Below are positions 23,754-32,559 of a stretch of DNA of 64,000 nt, one piece after another (position 1 is the first letter of the stretch; the number at the start of each line of letters is the position of its first letter). The notes under the pieces were generated by a model, which had not been told where the DNA came from, ran no database searches, and was given only the letters and a program-made list of their open reading frames with translations. Both the position numbers and the translations under genes were made by a program. The stretch is from UBA2137 sp050251555 (GTDB lineage Bacteria > Pseudomonadota > Alphaproteobacteria > Micavibrionales > Micavibrionaceae). The stretch is from contig JBFWMN010000002.1 of assembly GCA_050251555.1 (NCBI GenBank), positions 41,039-105,038 of the forward strand, written 5' to 3'.

Positions 23754-24989
23754 ATGTTCGGCAAACCGAAGAGAAAACTGGTGGAAGGCGTCGATTTTGA
23801 ATATATGCGCGTCGGCGATATGATGGTGAAAGAGCCCATTGAGCGCAAAGCCATTCCCTCAGCCGACCATACAGAATCAGTAGAAACAATTGTCGACCGC
23901 TGCTTATATGGGGTGAGTAAGCCTGCCGATTTTAGCCTGCCCGTCTGTACATCACGCTTGAGAGAAACCGTCTTTCATCTGGATGATGCGAAAAGCTTTC
24001 TGGTTGCCGTACAAACATCTGCCAATCAATGGACGATCCGCGAGAAATTCATTTACCCCGAAACAGGCGAAGAAATCGATGATCCTTTGAAAACCAGCTT
24101 TTCCAAAATGACCGCAGTCGAAGCTGTAACAGATACACAGATGCTGCACTGGTTATACGAGTTTGAAAAATTCGGAGAGTTGGACGAGCAAATTTCCGGT
24201 GATCTGGATTTTAGGGATTGGGCCAAAATCAACGGGTATGCGCCGGATGAGTTCGGTGAGTTTCATCGCATAAATGAAGGCCTTCCCCATCATACACGGT
24301 TTTCACAAGCCGCCATTGCAGGCACAGCCTTAGCCGTTTCGGAAGGTCAGGCGTTGGCACGTCGCCAAGCCGAGATTGATACCGTCACCTTTTCTTCTGC
24401 GCCTTTTCAGGAAGGCATGATCGGGTGGCTCAAATCGCAATTCGTGTCGAACGGACGCGATATCCGTAAACACTATTGGAAACTCTATGCGGAGAGCTGG
24501 TATCCGATCCCGTTTATTGAACGGATGGAATGTTACGCGACACATCCGTACAAAGCGCTTCTTTTTAACCATACGATTATGGAGAAAGGCTTGGAGCGCT
24601 TGTTATGTGTCGAGGATGAAAAACTTTTTGCGCGTCTGGAAAAACTCGTTTTAGCAGATGAGCATTACGCCAAATCCGTTCGCCTTATCCTGCCACAACT
24701 GCTTGCAAAAACATTTTCGGAGCACCCATGGGATAACGGATTTAAAACATGTCGCACTTTAAATGACTTTAAAAATCTTCCCGAACTCAATGCGATTGTC
24801 GGTGATGAAGTCCGTCTTCAGGCCATTGAATTTCTTGCTCGGAATAAGCCGTCAGACAAAAAATGGATGAAGGCGATTGCGGCAGGCATGTCAGACCCCC
24901 ACGCTGGGCGGAAGCGCATGCGTGAGGCATTAGCCGCGAGTGGAAAACCGCTGCCTGACGGATTTGTAATACGCGGCACTGAAATGTAA
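23754..24989 (+). CDS. Unknown protein, third of three tandem paralogues
   Basis: The protein has about 411 residues. It shares GVSKPADFSLPVC (about 48-60), LDDAKSFLVAVQ and GYAPDEFGEFHR...GLPHHTRFSQ (about 160-185) with its two upstream neighbours. The middle contains a Trp/Tyr-rich helix, and the C-terminal half is predicted helical. An ATG two codons upstream (23748) is possible. AAGGA is better spaced for the ATG at 23754. A bidirectional terminator follows. The function is unknown. Confidence 0.7.
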   Translation: MFGKPKRKLVEGVDFEYMRVGDMMVKEPIERKAIPSADHTESVETIVDRCLYGVSKPADFSLPVCTSRLRETVFHLDDAKSFLVAVQTSANQWTIREKFIYPETGEEIDDPLKTSFSKMTAVEAVTDTQMLHWLYEFEKFGELDEQISGDLDFRDWAKINGYAPDEFGEFHRINEGLPHHTRFSQAAIAGTALAVSEGQALARRQAEIDTVTFSSAPFQEGMIGWLKSQFVSNGRDIRKHYWKLYAESWYPIPFIERMECYATHPYKALLFNHTIMEKGLERLLCVEDEKLFARLEKLVLADEHYAKSVRLILPQLLAKTFSEHPWDNGFKTCRTLNDFKNLPELNAIVGDEVRLQAIEFLARNKPSDKKWMKAIAAGMSDPHAGRKRMREALAASGKPLPDGFVIRGTEM

Positions 24990-24995
24990 GATAAC

Positions 24996-25037
24996 AAAAA
25001 AGGGCTACCCACGATAAGCGCGGATAGCCCCTTTTTT
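24996..25037. terminator. Bidirectional terminator between convergent operons
   Basis: The stem AAAAAAGGGCTA / TAGCCCCTTTTTT has T runs on both strands. It separates the three-paralogue operon from sucD. Confidence 0.85.
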
Positions 25038-25048
25038 AAATGTTCAAT

Positions 25049-25924
25049 TTAGGCTGCCATCGCTTTCACAACAGCATCACCCAGACCTGCGGGCGTGTCG
25101 GAGACGACAAAACCGCATGAGCGCATTTTATCCATCTTCGCGGCAGCCGTATCATCCGCACCGCCGATGATGGCACCTGCGTGACCCATACGCTTACCGG
25201 CAGGGGCGGTTGCACCTGCGATAAAGCCTGCGATCGGCTTTTTGGTTTTAAGCGATTTGTAGTATTCGGCAGCTTCGATTTCAGCCGTGCCACCGATTTC
25301 GCCAATCATCAGAATGGCTTGTGTTTCCTCATCCGCCATGAACATCTCGATGCAATCGATAAAGTTCGTGCCGTTAACGGGGTCACCACCAATACCGATA
25401 CAGGTGGACTGACCAAGACCGACAGCGCCTGTTTGCGCAACGGCTTCATATGTCAGTGTTCCTGAACGTGAAACGATACCGACCTTGCCGCGCTTATGAA
25501 TGTGGCCAGGCATAATGCCGATTTTGCATTCACCGGGTGTAATGACACCGGGGCAGTTCGGGCCGATCAGGCGCGAGTTTGTGCCTGTCAAAGCACGTTT
25601 GACGCGCACCATATCCAGAACGGGAATACCTTCGGTAATGCATACGATCAGTTCGATCTTGGCATCAATCGCTTCCAAAATAGAATCCGCTGCAAAGGGA
25701 GGCGGCACATAGATAACCGAAGCATTGCAGCCGGTTTTGGCTTTGGCTTCTTCAACCGTATTGAAAACAGGCAATCCGAGGTGATCCTGACCGCCCTTGC
25801 CGGGTGTAACGCCGCCGACCATTTTTGTGCCGTAGGCAATCGCCTGTTCCGAGTGGAACGTGCCTTGTGCGCCCGTAAAACCCTGACAGATAACTTTGGT
25901 ATTTTTATCGACGAGAACCGCCAT
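25049..25924 (-). CDS. sucD: Succinyl-CoA synthetase alpha subunit
   Basis: The protein has 291 residues. It carries the CoA-binding Rossmann fold (CQGFTGAQGTFH) and the phosphohistidine in KRMGHAGAIIGG, and it makes ATP or GTP from succinyl-CoA with SucC. The frame is open 10 codons upstream, but AAAGGAGCAGTC directly before the ATG at 25924 fixes the start. In most alphaproteobacteria sucC lies directly upstream; here a 1.4-kb plus-strand gene lies between them. Confidence 0.97.
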   Translation of the reverse strand: MAVLVDKNTKVICQGFTGAQGTFHSEQAIAYGTKMVGGVTPGKGGQDHLGLPVFNTVEEAKAKTGCNASVIYVPPPFAADSILEAIDAKIELIVCITEGIPVLDMVRVKRALTGTNSRLIGPNCPGVITPGECKIGIMPGHIHKRGKVGIVSRSGTLTYEAVAQTGAVGLGQSTCIGIGGDPVNGTNFIDCIEMFMADEETQAILMIGEIGGTAEIEAAEYYKSLKTKKPIAGFIAGATAPAGKRMGHAGAIIGGADDTAAAKMDKMRSCGFVVSDTPAGLGDAVVKAMAA

Positions 25925-26067
25925 GACTGCTCCTTTAATCCGAGTCCGTTTCAAGTATTCCGGTGCTCAAACTAGCACGCACGCCATGCCATGAAAACCC
26001 TGAAAAGCCCCTCTCTTTCGATTTTCCTCGCACGCGCAAAAGACACGGTTATTCACGCATTTTTTAT

Positions 26068-26096
26068 TTGATTATGTAAATAAAATACCTTATAAC
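26068..26096 (+). promoter_or_regulatory. Candidate promoter of the transglycosylase-like gene
   Basis: TTGATT and TATAAC are separated by 17 bp. The ATG at 26131 follows with AAGGA as ribosome-binding site. Confidence 0.5.
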
Positions 26097-26130
26097 TCTC
26101 GCAATTGTTTTACATAAAGTAAGGAATGTG

Positions 26131-27531
26131 ATGCAGCACTATTCTACACAATCTTTTCTGAACGGGGCTTCAGGCTTAACTGAAACGCCATCAGACGTGC
26201 GTATGACGATACGTCGCCATGAGCCGATGTGGAACAAAACAAATAAGCGTCGCCTTGGTATCGGGTTCGGCATGGCTGCCGCTTTGAGCCTTGCAACTGC
26301 CGCCATGCTTCCCTCCTCAAATGAAACAGCCCAAGGTGCGGATATCTCCGCTGCCAGCAGGGAGTCCTCTTCTTTTGATGGTGCAACAACATGTTCTGCT
26401 GACAACCCCATCCTGTTCGAGGGTCGTCATAACCGCTTTGTGATCAGTAATCCCGACACCTGTGCGACTTTGATGCATGCGATGCCGGCCCCGAATGAAA
26501 CCGTACAGTTTGATGATCGCATTTCGATCCGCGCTTACACACAAGGCGGTGTTAAAGTGACAATGCAAGTCGGCGACGATCAATTCGTGCAGGATGTCCC
26601 GCGTGAGATTTACCGTGCGCTTCTCGAAGGCTGGCTCACAACAATGGATGATAACCAGCGCCCGCTCTCTTTTGGTGCCGCTCTTTACATGTACAAGCAA
26701 GAATCAGCACTGGGCGCATCACTGCGCGTTGCCCCAGAAGACGGTACAGCCTGCGGTATGGGTATGACAACCATTGCCAATTTTGCTGCTAATCTCATGG
26801 AGACAGGTGACCGCGTCGGTCTTGGCACTATGCGCTGGAATGCGCTGAAAATCGAAGCGGGCATGAATTTGCGTGCACGCGGGCGCCCCGTGACGGAGGA
26901 ATCCGAAATGGCTGAAATCGGACGTATTAAAGATACGGGCTATGTGAATTATCCCCGTCTGGTACGCAATCCGCACTTTCGCGAGATTTTTGGCACGCGT
27001 TGTGACGATGTGACACCGGGCGCTATTTTGGGTGCACAAAATCTCGCCATTCAGAGCGCCTATTTACAAGATCAGGTGGATCGCGGACGTTTGCAACTGC
27101 CGGATGGGCGTACGCAAATCACACTTCGTGATGCCTATTTGCGCTATATGCTTCAAGGTAATATGGATCGCCTTTATCGTGCACTGCACACGAATCCCAA
27201 CGTAAGACTGGACGTTTTATTTGCCGCCGATGGCGTATATGACCGCAACCCTCTATTTCATGGGCGTGGTCGTGCGCTAACAGCACGCGAATTGTACGAC
27301 CACATCCCCGAGCGCGGTTTTGACGATCATTACACCATCCATATGCGCAATTATGAGCCGATGTCACATGATATAGGTGATCAATTTGATGCCGCCGCCG
27401 ACACGCCCAATGGTCGCCTTCTCGCAAGTCCAAATTACGATTACGTGTTTGTCACGCAACCTTCTATGCAAAAAGGTACGACAGAGACAGAAACGGCGAG
27501 TGCCGCTGTTGCAGCTCCCGCCGTTTCTTAG
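26131..27531 (+). CDS. Membrane-anchored lysozyme-like (lytic transglycosylase) protein
   Basis: The 466-residue protein has a basic N-terminal region and one hydrophobic helix near residues 42-60, so the main part should lie in the periplasm. Around residue 190 there is a Met-Tyr-Lys-Gln-Glu-Ser helix typical of the catalytic Glu of the lysozyme fold. A Gly-Met-Gly-Met-Thr-Thr segment follows. The C-terminal part (LRYMLQGNMDRLYRAL, then DRNPLF and LTARELYDHI) has the same plan as the Tat-exported protein at 1048-2211. The tail is Ala/Thr/Glu-rich. The frame also allows GTG at 26128, but the ATG is better placed. It lies between sucD and sucC on the opposite strand. Confidence 0.55.
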   Translation: MQHYSTQSFLNGASGLTETPSDVRMTIRRHEPMWNKTNKRRLGIGFGMAAALSLATAAMLPSSNETAQGADISAASRESSSFDGATTCSADNPILFEGRHNRFVISNPDTCATLMHAMPAPNETVQFDDRISIRAYTQGGVKVTMQVGDDQFVQDVPREIYRALLEGWLTTMDDNQRPLSFGAALYMYKQESALGASLRVAPEDGTACGMGMTTIANFAANLMETGDRVGLGTMRWNALKIEAGMNLRARGRPVTEESEMAEIGRIKDTGYVNYPRLVRNPHFREIFGTRCDDVTPGAILGAQNLAIQSAYLQDQVDRGRLQLPDGRTQITLRDAYLRYMLQGNMDRLYRALHTNPNVRLDVLFAADGVYDRNPLFHGRGRALTARELYDHIPERGFDDHYTIHMRNYEPMSHDIGDQFDAAADTPNGRLLASPNYDYVFVTQPSMQKGTTETETASAAVAAPAVS

Positions 27532-27551
27532 AATTTCTGAGCCTTAAAATA

Positions 27552-28757
27552 TTAAGCGGCTTCTTGTGCCTTCTTGGTCGCTTCGACAATCTTGCGGGCC
27601 GCATCACCCAGATCGTTGGCAGCAATAATCGGCAGACCTGAATTGTTTAAGATATCTTTGCCTTTTTCGACGTTGGTACCTTCAAGACGAACGACCAGAG
27701 GAACAGACAATGAGACTTCTTTCGCTGCGGCAATCACACCTTCGGCAATGATATCGCATTTCATGATCCCACCGAAAATATTGACCAGAATGCCTTTGAC
27801 GTTCGGATCAGACAGAATGATTTTGAACGCGGCTGTCACGCGCTCTTTGTTGGCTCCACCCCCCACATCCAGGAAGTTGGCAGGCTCACCGCCGTAATAT
27901 TTGATGATGTCCATGGTCGCCATCGCAAGACCTGCACCATTGACCATGCAGCCGATATTGCCGTCCAAAGCAACATAGGAGAGTTCATGCTCAAGCGCCT
28001 GAGATTCTTTCTCGTCTTCTTCGTCCTTATCGCGCATAGCGGCCACATCAGGGTGACGGTAAAGCGCGTTATCATCGAAGGAGACTTTGGCATCCAGCGC
28101 CATCACTTCGTTTTTGTCAGTGACGATCATCGGGTTGATCTCAACAATCGCACAATCCAGATCGGTAAAGGCTTTGTAAAGTGCGCCAAAAAACTTAACG
28201 GCTGATTTCATCGTATCACCGGACAAGCCCAGCGCAAAAGCCAGTTCACGACCATGGAACGGCTGCATGCCTGTCGCAGGATCAATGGCAACACGCACGA
28301 TTTTCTCAGGCGTTTCTTCAGCCACTTTTTCGATATCCATACCGCCTTCTGTCGAAACAACGAAGGTCAGGCGTGATGTGGCACGGTCCAGCAGGATCGA
28401 GCAGTAATATTCTTTGGAGATATCAACACCGTCTGTGATGTAGAGGCGTTTGACTTCACGTCCTTCTTCACCCGTTTGTTTAGTGACCAGCGTTTCGCCC
28501 AGCATCGCTTCGGCAGCGGCTTTCACATCTTCTTTTGTCTTACAAAGACGCACACCGCCTTTGCCTGTCGGATTATTTTTGAAGTGTCCCGCACCGCGAC
28601 CACCTGCGTGGATCTGGGCTTTGACAACATACAAAGGGCCTGGCAGCTCGCCTGCGGCTTTGACAGCCTCTTCAGCCGTAAAGGCGACAATGCCTTTGGG
28701 AACGGCAACGCCGTATTTGGAGAGAAGATCTTTGGCCTGATATTCGTGGATATTCAT
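27552..28757 (-). CDS. sucC: Succinyl-CoA synthetase beta subunit
   Basis: The 401-residue beta subunit is an ATP-grasp protein that binds the nucleotide and, with SucD, couples succinyl-CoA cleavage to nucleotide phosphorylation. The N-terminal MNIHEYQAKDLL is diagnostic. The ATP-grasp segment KAQIHAGGRG and the C-terminal NIFGGIMKCD are also present. The start is preceded by AGGGA. The gene's 3' end is 20 bases from the convergent stop at 27531. Confidence 0.97.
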   Translation of the reverse strand: MNIHEYQAKDLLSKYGVAVPKGIVAFTAEEAVKAAGELPGPLYVVKAQIHAGGRGAGHFKNNPTGKGGVRLCKTKEDVKAAAEAMLGETLVTKQTGEEGREVKRLYITDGVDISKEYYCSILLDRATSRLTFVVSTEGGMDIEKVAEETPEKIVRVAIDPATGMQPFHGRELAFALGLSGDTMKSAVKFFGALYKAFTDLDCAIVEINPMIVTDKNEVMALDAKVSFDDNALYRHPDVAAMRDKDEEDEKESQALEHELSYVALDGNIGCMVNGAGLAMATMDIIKYYGGEPANFLDVGGGANKERVTAAFKIILSDPNVKGILVNIFGGIMKCDIIAEGVIAAAKEVSLSVPLVVRLEGTNVEKGKDILNNSGLPIIAANDLGDAARKIVEATKKAQEAA

Positions 28758-28921
28758 GAGATGGGTTTTCCCTAGCTTTCATGGTTCGTGAATCTGTTCG
28801 GAGTTAAGCTTTAACATGGGTTGCGGCGCAAAAAAAGCCAAAAAACCCGTTTTTTTCGCAAGAAACACGTCCCCTAAAATAAAGCGCAACTTATTGATTA
28901 GAAATAAAAAAGATCATTTTC

Positions 28922-28950
28922 TTGAATTCTTTCCTACATCAGTCTAATGT
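28922..28950 (+). promoter_or_regulatory. Candidate leaderless promoter
   Basis: TTGAAT and TAATGT are separated by 17 bp. The -10 box ends 7 bases before the ATG at 28958. Confidence 0.5.
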
Positions 28951-28957
28951 GCACATT

Positions 28958-29638
28958 ATGGTGAGTTTTGCCCGCGAAATGGACAGATTTGACGCTTTGG
29001 AAGAAAGCGTCTGGCGCGGCATGCCTGAAACAACAGCAGCCTTTTTTGTCGATAGCAGCCTTGATGCACGCGCCTTTTACTTGCGTGGTCGCATGGGCAA
29101 TATCAGCGGTGTCGCAGGCGTAGGCGCGGAAGCCGCAGCCATGCGCGAGAGCGAGGATGAAAATTACCGCAAACGCGATGCGATTCTTTACAACACATTC
29201 GCCAATACGGCGTCGCAGACGTCTCTTAGTCAAATGCTCGACACCTTCTTTTCCCGCGTCTTTCAGGCAGGTCTCAGCGACCGTGCGGCAGAAGTGGCAA
29301 ACCGCCTTGGTATCGATATTCACGACCCCGAAGTCCGCGACAGCATCCGCGAGAGCGTAGATACGGAAATGGGCGGGGCAAAAGCTACGATCCTTTCTGC
29401 CGCACCTGCCGATGCAACCGATATTGACGGCTCTACCGCACGTATCGCCGAACACAACCCCGCAGCCGTTGCCGCCTTGCGCAATCGTCTGTGTCTCGAC
29501 TTGGGCGGCGAGGAAGAAGAGGTTTGCCGTGCCGCACCCGATGAAGATTTTGCAGCCCTGCTGATTTACGGCGTATCCGGGACACCCACACCGCAACCTG
29601 CCCCTGCCCCGCGCCAAGCCCCCGCATTGGTCCGCTAA
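28958..29638 (+). CDS. Hypothetical protein at the head of the peptidoglycan-hydrolase island
   Basis: The protein has about 226 residues and no signal peptide. It is acidic, helical, and ends in a Pro/Ala-rich tail. Two Cys near the C terminus (RLCLDL, EEVCRA) could form a disulfide. It is not recognised. A longer frame with a TTG start exists at 28922, but that TTG is the -35 hexamer of a promoter-like pair; the ATG at 28958 is therefore preferred. A 227-residue Cys-rich ORF runs on the opposite strand and is taken as a shadow. Confidence 0.6.
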   Translation: MVSFAREMDRFDALEESVWRGMPETTAAFFVDSSLDARAFYLRGRMGNISGVAGVGAEAAAMRESEDENYRKRDAILYNTFANTASQTSLSQMLDTFFSRVFQAGLSDRAAEVANRLGIDIHDPEVRDSIRESVDTEMGGAKATILSAAPADATDIDGSTARIAEHNPAAVAALRNRLCLDLGGEEEEVCRAAPDEDFAALLIYGVSGTPTPQPAPAPRQAPALVR

Positions 29639-29739
29639 TCGCCTCCTGTTTTTTCTATGTAAAACAGTATGTTAACCCTTTATTAATATTTTCCATAAAA
29701 TCAAATTATTGTTGTTTTACAATCGCTTATGAATCCGAT

Positions 29740-29769
29740 TTGTGAGAGCGAATTCACCTGCCCTATAAT
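29740..29769 (+). promoter_or_regulatory. Candidate promoter with consensus -10
   Basis: TTGTGA and a perfect TATAAT are separated by 18 bp. AAAGGGAG and the ATG at 29788 follow. Confidence 0.6.
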
Positions 29770-29787
29770 TTTAAAAAGGGAGAATTT

Positions 29788-30462
29788 ATGGACGGACTCT
29801 TGGAAGATATTGACCCTCAAGCCATCACTCAGCATTTTGCTGATGGTATTGATGTGGGCATCCCGGCAGGTGATCTTGCCGAGCCAAATTATTCCGTTCT
29901 TTACGCCAAACCAAACGCCACATCTTTAGCCGACCACGAAAACAATTCTTACAATCCGGCTGTAAGTGTATCCGACATGCATTTCCGCAGCTTTGTCGTT
30001 GATGGGGATGATGACGACACCAATCAAGCCGGCACCACTGAATCGCGTTATGATGAAGAAACCGAAGAAGACAAGATTCATAAGAGACTGCAAAATATGG
30101 TTGGTGATGCTGTGTCTTTTAGACACGCCAGCTATGTCAGCACTTTCGTTCCTGTTATTGACCTTTCCTCAGCCCGCATCCGCGAAGTTTCAGCAGAAGA
30201 GGGCCATGACGAGGGCTGCTCCCACACATTCAATGGTGCTGCCAAAGATCACGTCGATGTGGAAGGCAACGAAATCCGTGTTCACCGTGTTGAAAAGAAC
30301 GTCGATCCGGATACGCGTGAGACCGCTCAAGAGCTGATTGAAGATGCCAAAGATAAAGGCCAAATTGTCGCGACAGGTGATCTCGCTGATAATGATACGC
30401 TCTGCGAAACCGATCCGAAATCGGAAGTCTGCACCACATCGCCGTTAAAATTGGGACTGTAA
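29788..30462 (+). CDS. Hypothetical acidic protein, first gene before the M23 peptidase
   Basis: The 224-residue, strongly acidic soluble protein has an Asp4 run (VDGDDDD) and Cys residues near the end. It has no signal peptide or known domain. AAAGGGAG lies 5 bases before the ATG. The next gene (M23 peptidase) starts 6 bases after its stop, so the two are cotranscribed. A role as a partner, inhibitor or carrier of the peptidase is possible but not shown by the sequence. Confidence 0.65.
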   Translation: MDGLLEDIDPQAITQHFADGIDVGIPAGDLAEPNYSVLYAKPNATSLADHENNSYNPAVSVSDMHFRSFVVDGDDDDTNQAGTTESRYDEETEEDKIHKRLQNMVGDAVSFRHASYVSTFVPVIDLSSARIREVSAEEGHDEGCSHTFNGAAKDHVDVEGNEIRVHRVEKNVDPDTRETAQELIEDAKDKGQIVATGDLADNDTLCETDPKSEVCTTSPLKLGL

Positions 30463-30468
30463 AATTTT

Positions 30469-31302
30469 ATGGGCGGGCCGACACCAGATTCTTCTAAAAC
30501 ACAGCGGTCGGGCACGAGTTTCGGACAAACGGTTATTTTGCCGTCATCCCCTCCTCCTGTTTCGTCGTCACTTCCAACCCGCCTGCCTGATGAACGTGGT
30601 TGGGTGAGTGAAACATGGGATCGCTATGTCGCCGAACCTTTTCGCGAGAATATTGCCGAGCCGTTTGAACGGAATGTTGTTAATCCCATACGCGACAACA
30701 TCATTCGCCCGCTATGGAACTGGGCCGAGCAAGCCGTAGAAGGCGTTGTCGGACACCCTTACGCCGAAGCCCGCGGACGTCGTCATTTGGGACGAGACGT
30801 CGCCTGCCCTGTCGGCACCCCCGTCAGAGCTTTAGGGGATTGTCGTGTCATTCGCACCCATGAACATAACGGCTACGGCCCTCTGGTCGTTGTCGATTAC
30901 GGTCACGGCATTCTTGGGACATATGCCCATAACAGCCGTATTGTCGCCGAAGTCGGGCAGCGGATTGAACGCGGAGGACTCTTATCCCTTTCGGGAAACG
31001 AAGGCACATCTTCAGGCCCGCATGTGCACGAAGAAATGCTGGTTCAGGGGTCTGACGGACGTTATTACGCCTGCGCACCCGATGAAGTCAGAGAACTTGC
31101 GATGCGCGGTCAACTGAATACACAAGAACAACGTGACACTTTTATCCAAAGTCAGGCCGACGCACACTGGAACGGTAACAAGGAGCGCATGGTCCCGCTA
31201 TTAAGCGACACATATGCCAGAGACATGCAGCAATATGCCATGAATAGCGGTCCTGACAGAGCTATGGCGGCGTCAGCACCAACGCCAACACCTGTTGGTT
31301 AA
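30469..31302 (+). CDS. M23 (LytM-type) metallopeptidase without signal peptide
   Basis: The 277-residue protein carries an M23 peptidoglycan endopeptidase domain at about residues 97-195. The zinc set is complete: His-X-X-X-Asp in HLGRD and His-X-His in GPHVHEE. A catalytic His lies in GTYAH. Before it lies a Ser/Pro-rich start and an amphipathic region with repeated Glu-Pro-Phe motifs (about 45-90). No Sec or Tat signal is visible, so release would need lysis, a holin or a dedicated secretion system. It is cotranscribed with the preceding gene. Confidence 0.85.
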   Translation: MGGPTPDSSKTQRSGTSFGQTVILPSSPPPVSSSLPTRLPDERGWVSETWDRYVAEPFRENIAEPFERNVVNPIRDNIIRPLWNWAEQAVEGVVGHPYAEARGRRHLGRDVACPVGTPVRALGDCRVIRTHEHNGYGPLVVVDYGHGILGTYAHNSRIVAEVGQRIERGGLLSLSGNEGTSSGPHVHEEMLVQGSDGRYYACAPDEVRELAMRGQLNTQEQRDTFIQSQADAHWNGNKERMVPLLSDTYARDMQQYAMNSGPDRAMAASAPTPTPVG

Positions 31303-31310
31303 TAAGTTAC

Positions 31311-31340
31311 TGATTTAAATACAATATTAGGATTTTTTTG
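31311..31340 (+). repeat. Upstream element, copy 1
   Basis: TGATTTAAATACAATATTAG followed by GATTTTTTTG closely matches the segment at 32560-32589. Both lie just before a cell-wall hydrolase gene. Confidence 0.5.
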
Positions 31341-31366
31341 CGATAATTCAAAAAAACCCGTATTTT
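31338..31366 (+). promoter_or_regulatory. Candidate promoter, leaderless
   Basis: TTGCGA and TATTTT are separated by 17 bp. The -10 box ends 6 bases before the ATG at 31373. TAAGGC between them could act as a weak ribosome-binding site on a longer transcript. Confidence 0.45.
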
Positions 31367-31372
31367 TAAGGC

Positions 31373-32554
31373 ATGAATAAAAATATGCGCAATACAAGCG
31401 ACGAAGATAACGAGAGACGCACCCCATCCTTTGTGGGCTCGCAGCCTGATCTGGCTGCTGTTTCTGCAGGCAGAGACAGGCAGCGTGCTGCCGGGGGCAT
31501 GGGTTTGATGTGGTTTGCCTTTAACGGCTTGCAGGCTGATCGTGATTTTCAGTCAGGCGCCGAGACGGAATGGAATGCCGTCAATGAAGCTGCCGAAATT
31601 CCCTCTTACAATGCTTATGACGATCTGATTGATGCGCTGGAAGGGCAATCAGGCCCGGCTATTGATCTGACTGATCCTGATGCCGTTGCCGCATTGCGCG
31701 AGCAAAGTTTTAACACGCTTGTCGAAAGCTTTGGCGTCGATGTTGACTCATTGTCAGATGCGGCACGGGCCGAGCTCGAAGACAATTTCAATGCGGCCTT
31801 TGGCTCCGCTCTTGAACAGGCTCGCGAGGCCGGACGCACCGATGCCAACTTCATCATGTCTTTGACAAACCTGAATTACCAAAATGATGGTTGGAGACAG
31901 AGCCATCCTGACTTGCTGTCACAGATTCGCGCTGGTAACACAGGCGAGGCTATGACGTCACTGCGTCGTTATGAAACGCCCGCAGGCGGCTTCTCTACAC
32001 GGTCATTTAGCGGTAATGGTTCGGTTTCCCTGTCCGCGCCTGTTGACAATATGCGCATTACTGATCACTTCAAGATGCGTCACCGCCACCCTGTTCACGG
32101 CGATTCCCGTCCCCACCGCGGTACGGATGTCGGTGTCGGGATCGGCACTGACCTGCATGCCGCAGCAGACGGCGTTGTCGCCTATGCCGGTCGCTCCAGC
32201 GGCTATGGCAATATAGTGATCGTTTCCCACGGCGAGGGTGTTTACACGATGAGTGCGCACCTGAATAACTTCAATGTCCGCACGGGCCAGCAAGTTGATG
32301 CAGGTCAGCACATTGCCGATACCGGCAATACGGGTGTCGGTACGGGTGCCCACCTGCACTTTGAAGTCTGGCTGCGCGATCCGCGCAACGGCAAGATTTA
32401 TGCAGTTGATGCCGAAGATGCCTTGCGTCCGGGCGTTGATCTGGGCAATGACAGAACCAAAATGGCCCTGATTGACGAGGCTCGCAGCGAACTTGGCAAT
32501 CGCGCCGAAGCAAGTGCCGATAGCCGTATCAACAGAAGCTTCGATCTCGGATAA
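31373..32554 (+). CDS. M23 metallopeptidase with an N-terminal half-lysozyme-like domain
   Basis: The 393-residue protein carries a complete M23 domain at about residues 233-335: His-Arg-Gly-Thr-Asp, then SAHL and HLHFE. Residues about 112-201 contain NFIMSLTNLNYQ...LLSQIRAGNTGEAMTSLRRYE, which matches the second half of the GH24 lysozyme encoded next (NFVAVLTSVNYQ...MIKDGNYQGAIHALEG). The first catalytic half of the lysozyme is missing. It has no signal peptide. A leaderless-type promoter lies upstream. Confidence 0.85.
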   Translation: MNKNMRNTSDEDNERRTPSFVGSQPDLAAVSAGRDRQRAAGGMGLMWFAFNGLQADRDFQSGAETEWNAVNEAAEIPSYNAYDDLIDALEGQSGPAIDLTDPDAVAALREQSFNTLVESFGVDVDSLSDAARAELEDNFNAAFGSALEQAREAGRTDANFIMSLTNLNYQNDGWRQSHPDLLSQIRAGNTGEAMTSLRRYETPAGGFSTRSFSGNGSVSLSAPVDNMRITDHFKMRHRHPVHGDSRPHRGTDVGVGIGTDLHAAADGVVAYAGRSSGYGNIVIVSHGEGVYTMSAHLNNFNVRTGQQVDAGQHIADTGNTGVGTGAHLHFEVWLRDPRNGKIYAVDAEDALRPGVDLGNDRTKMALIDEARSELGNRAEASADSRINRSFDLG

Positions 32555-32559
32555 GAGAT

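Noticed and set aside
28922..28957. TTG start that extends the 28958 gene by 12 codons
   Set aside because: The TTG is part of a good -35 hexamer, and no ribosome-binding site precedes it.
28934..29617. 227-residue Cys-rich ORF on the minus strand
   Set aside because: It is the antisense of the gene at 28958-29638. The plus-strand frame has a promoter-like pair and normal composition, and the minus-strand protein has an odd Cys/Gly/Arg composition typical of shadows.
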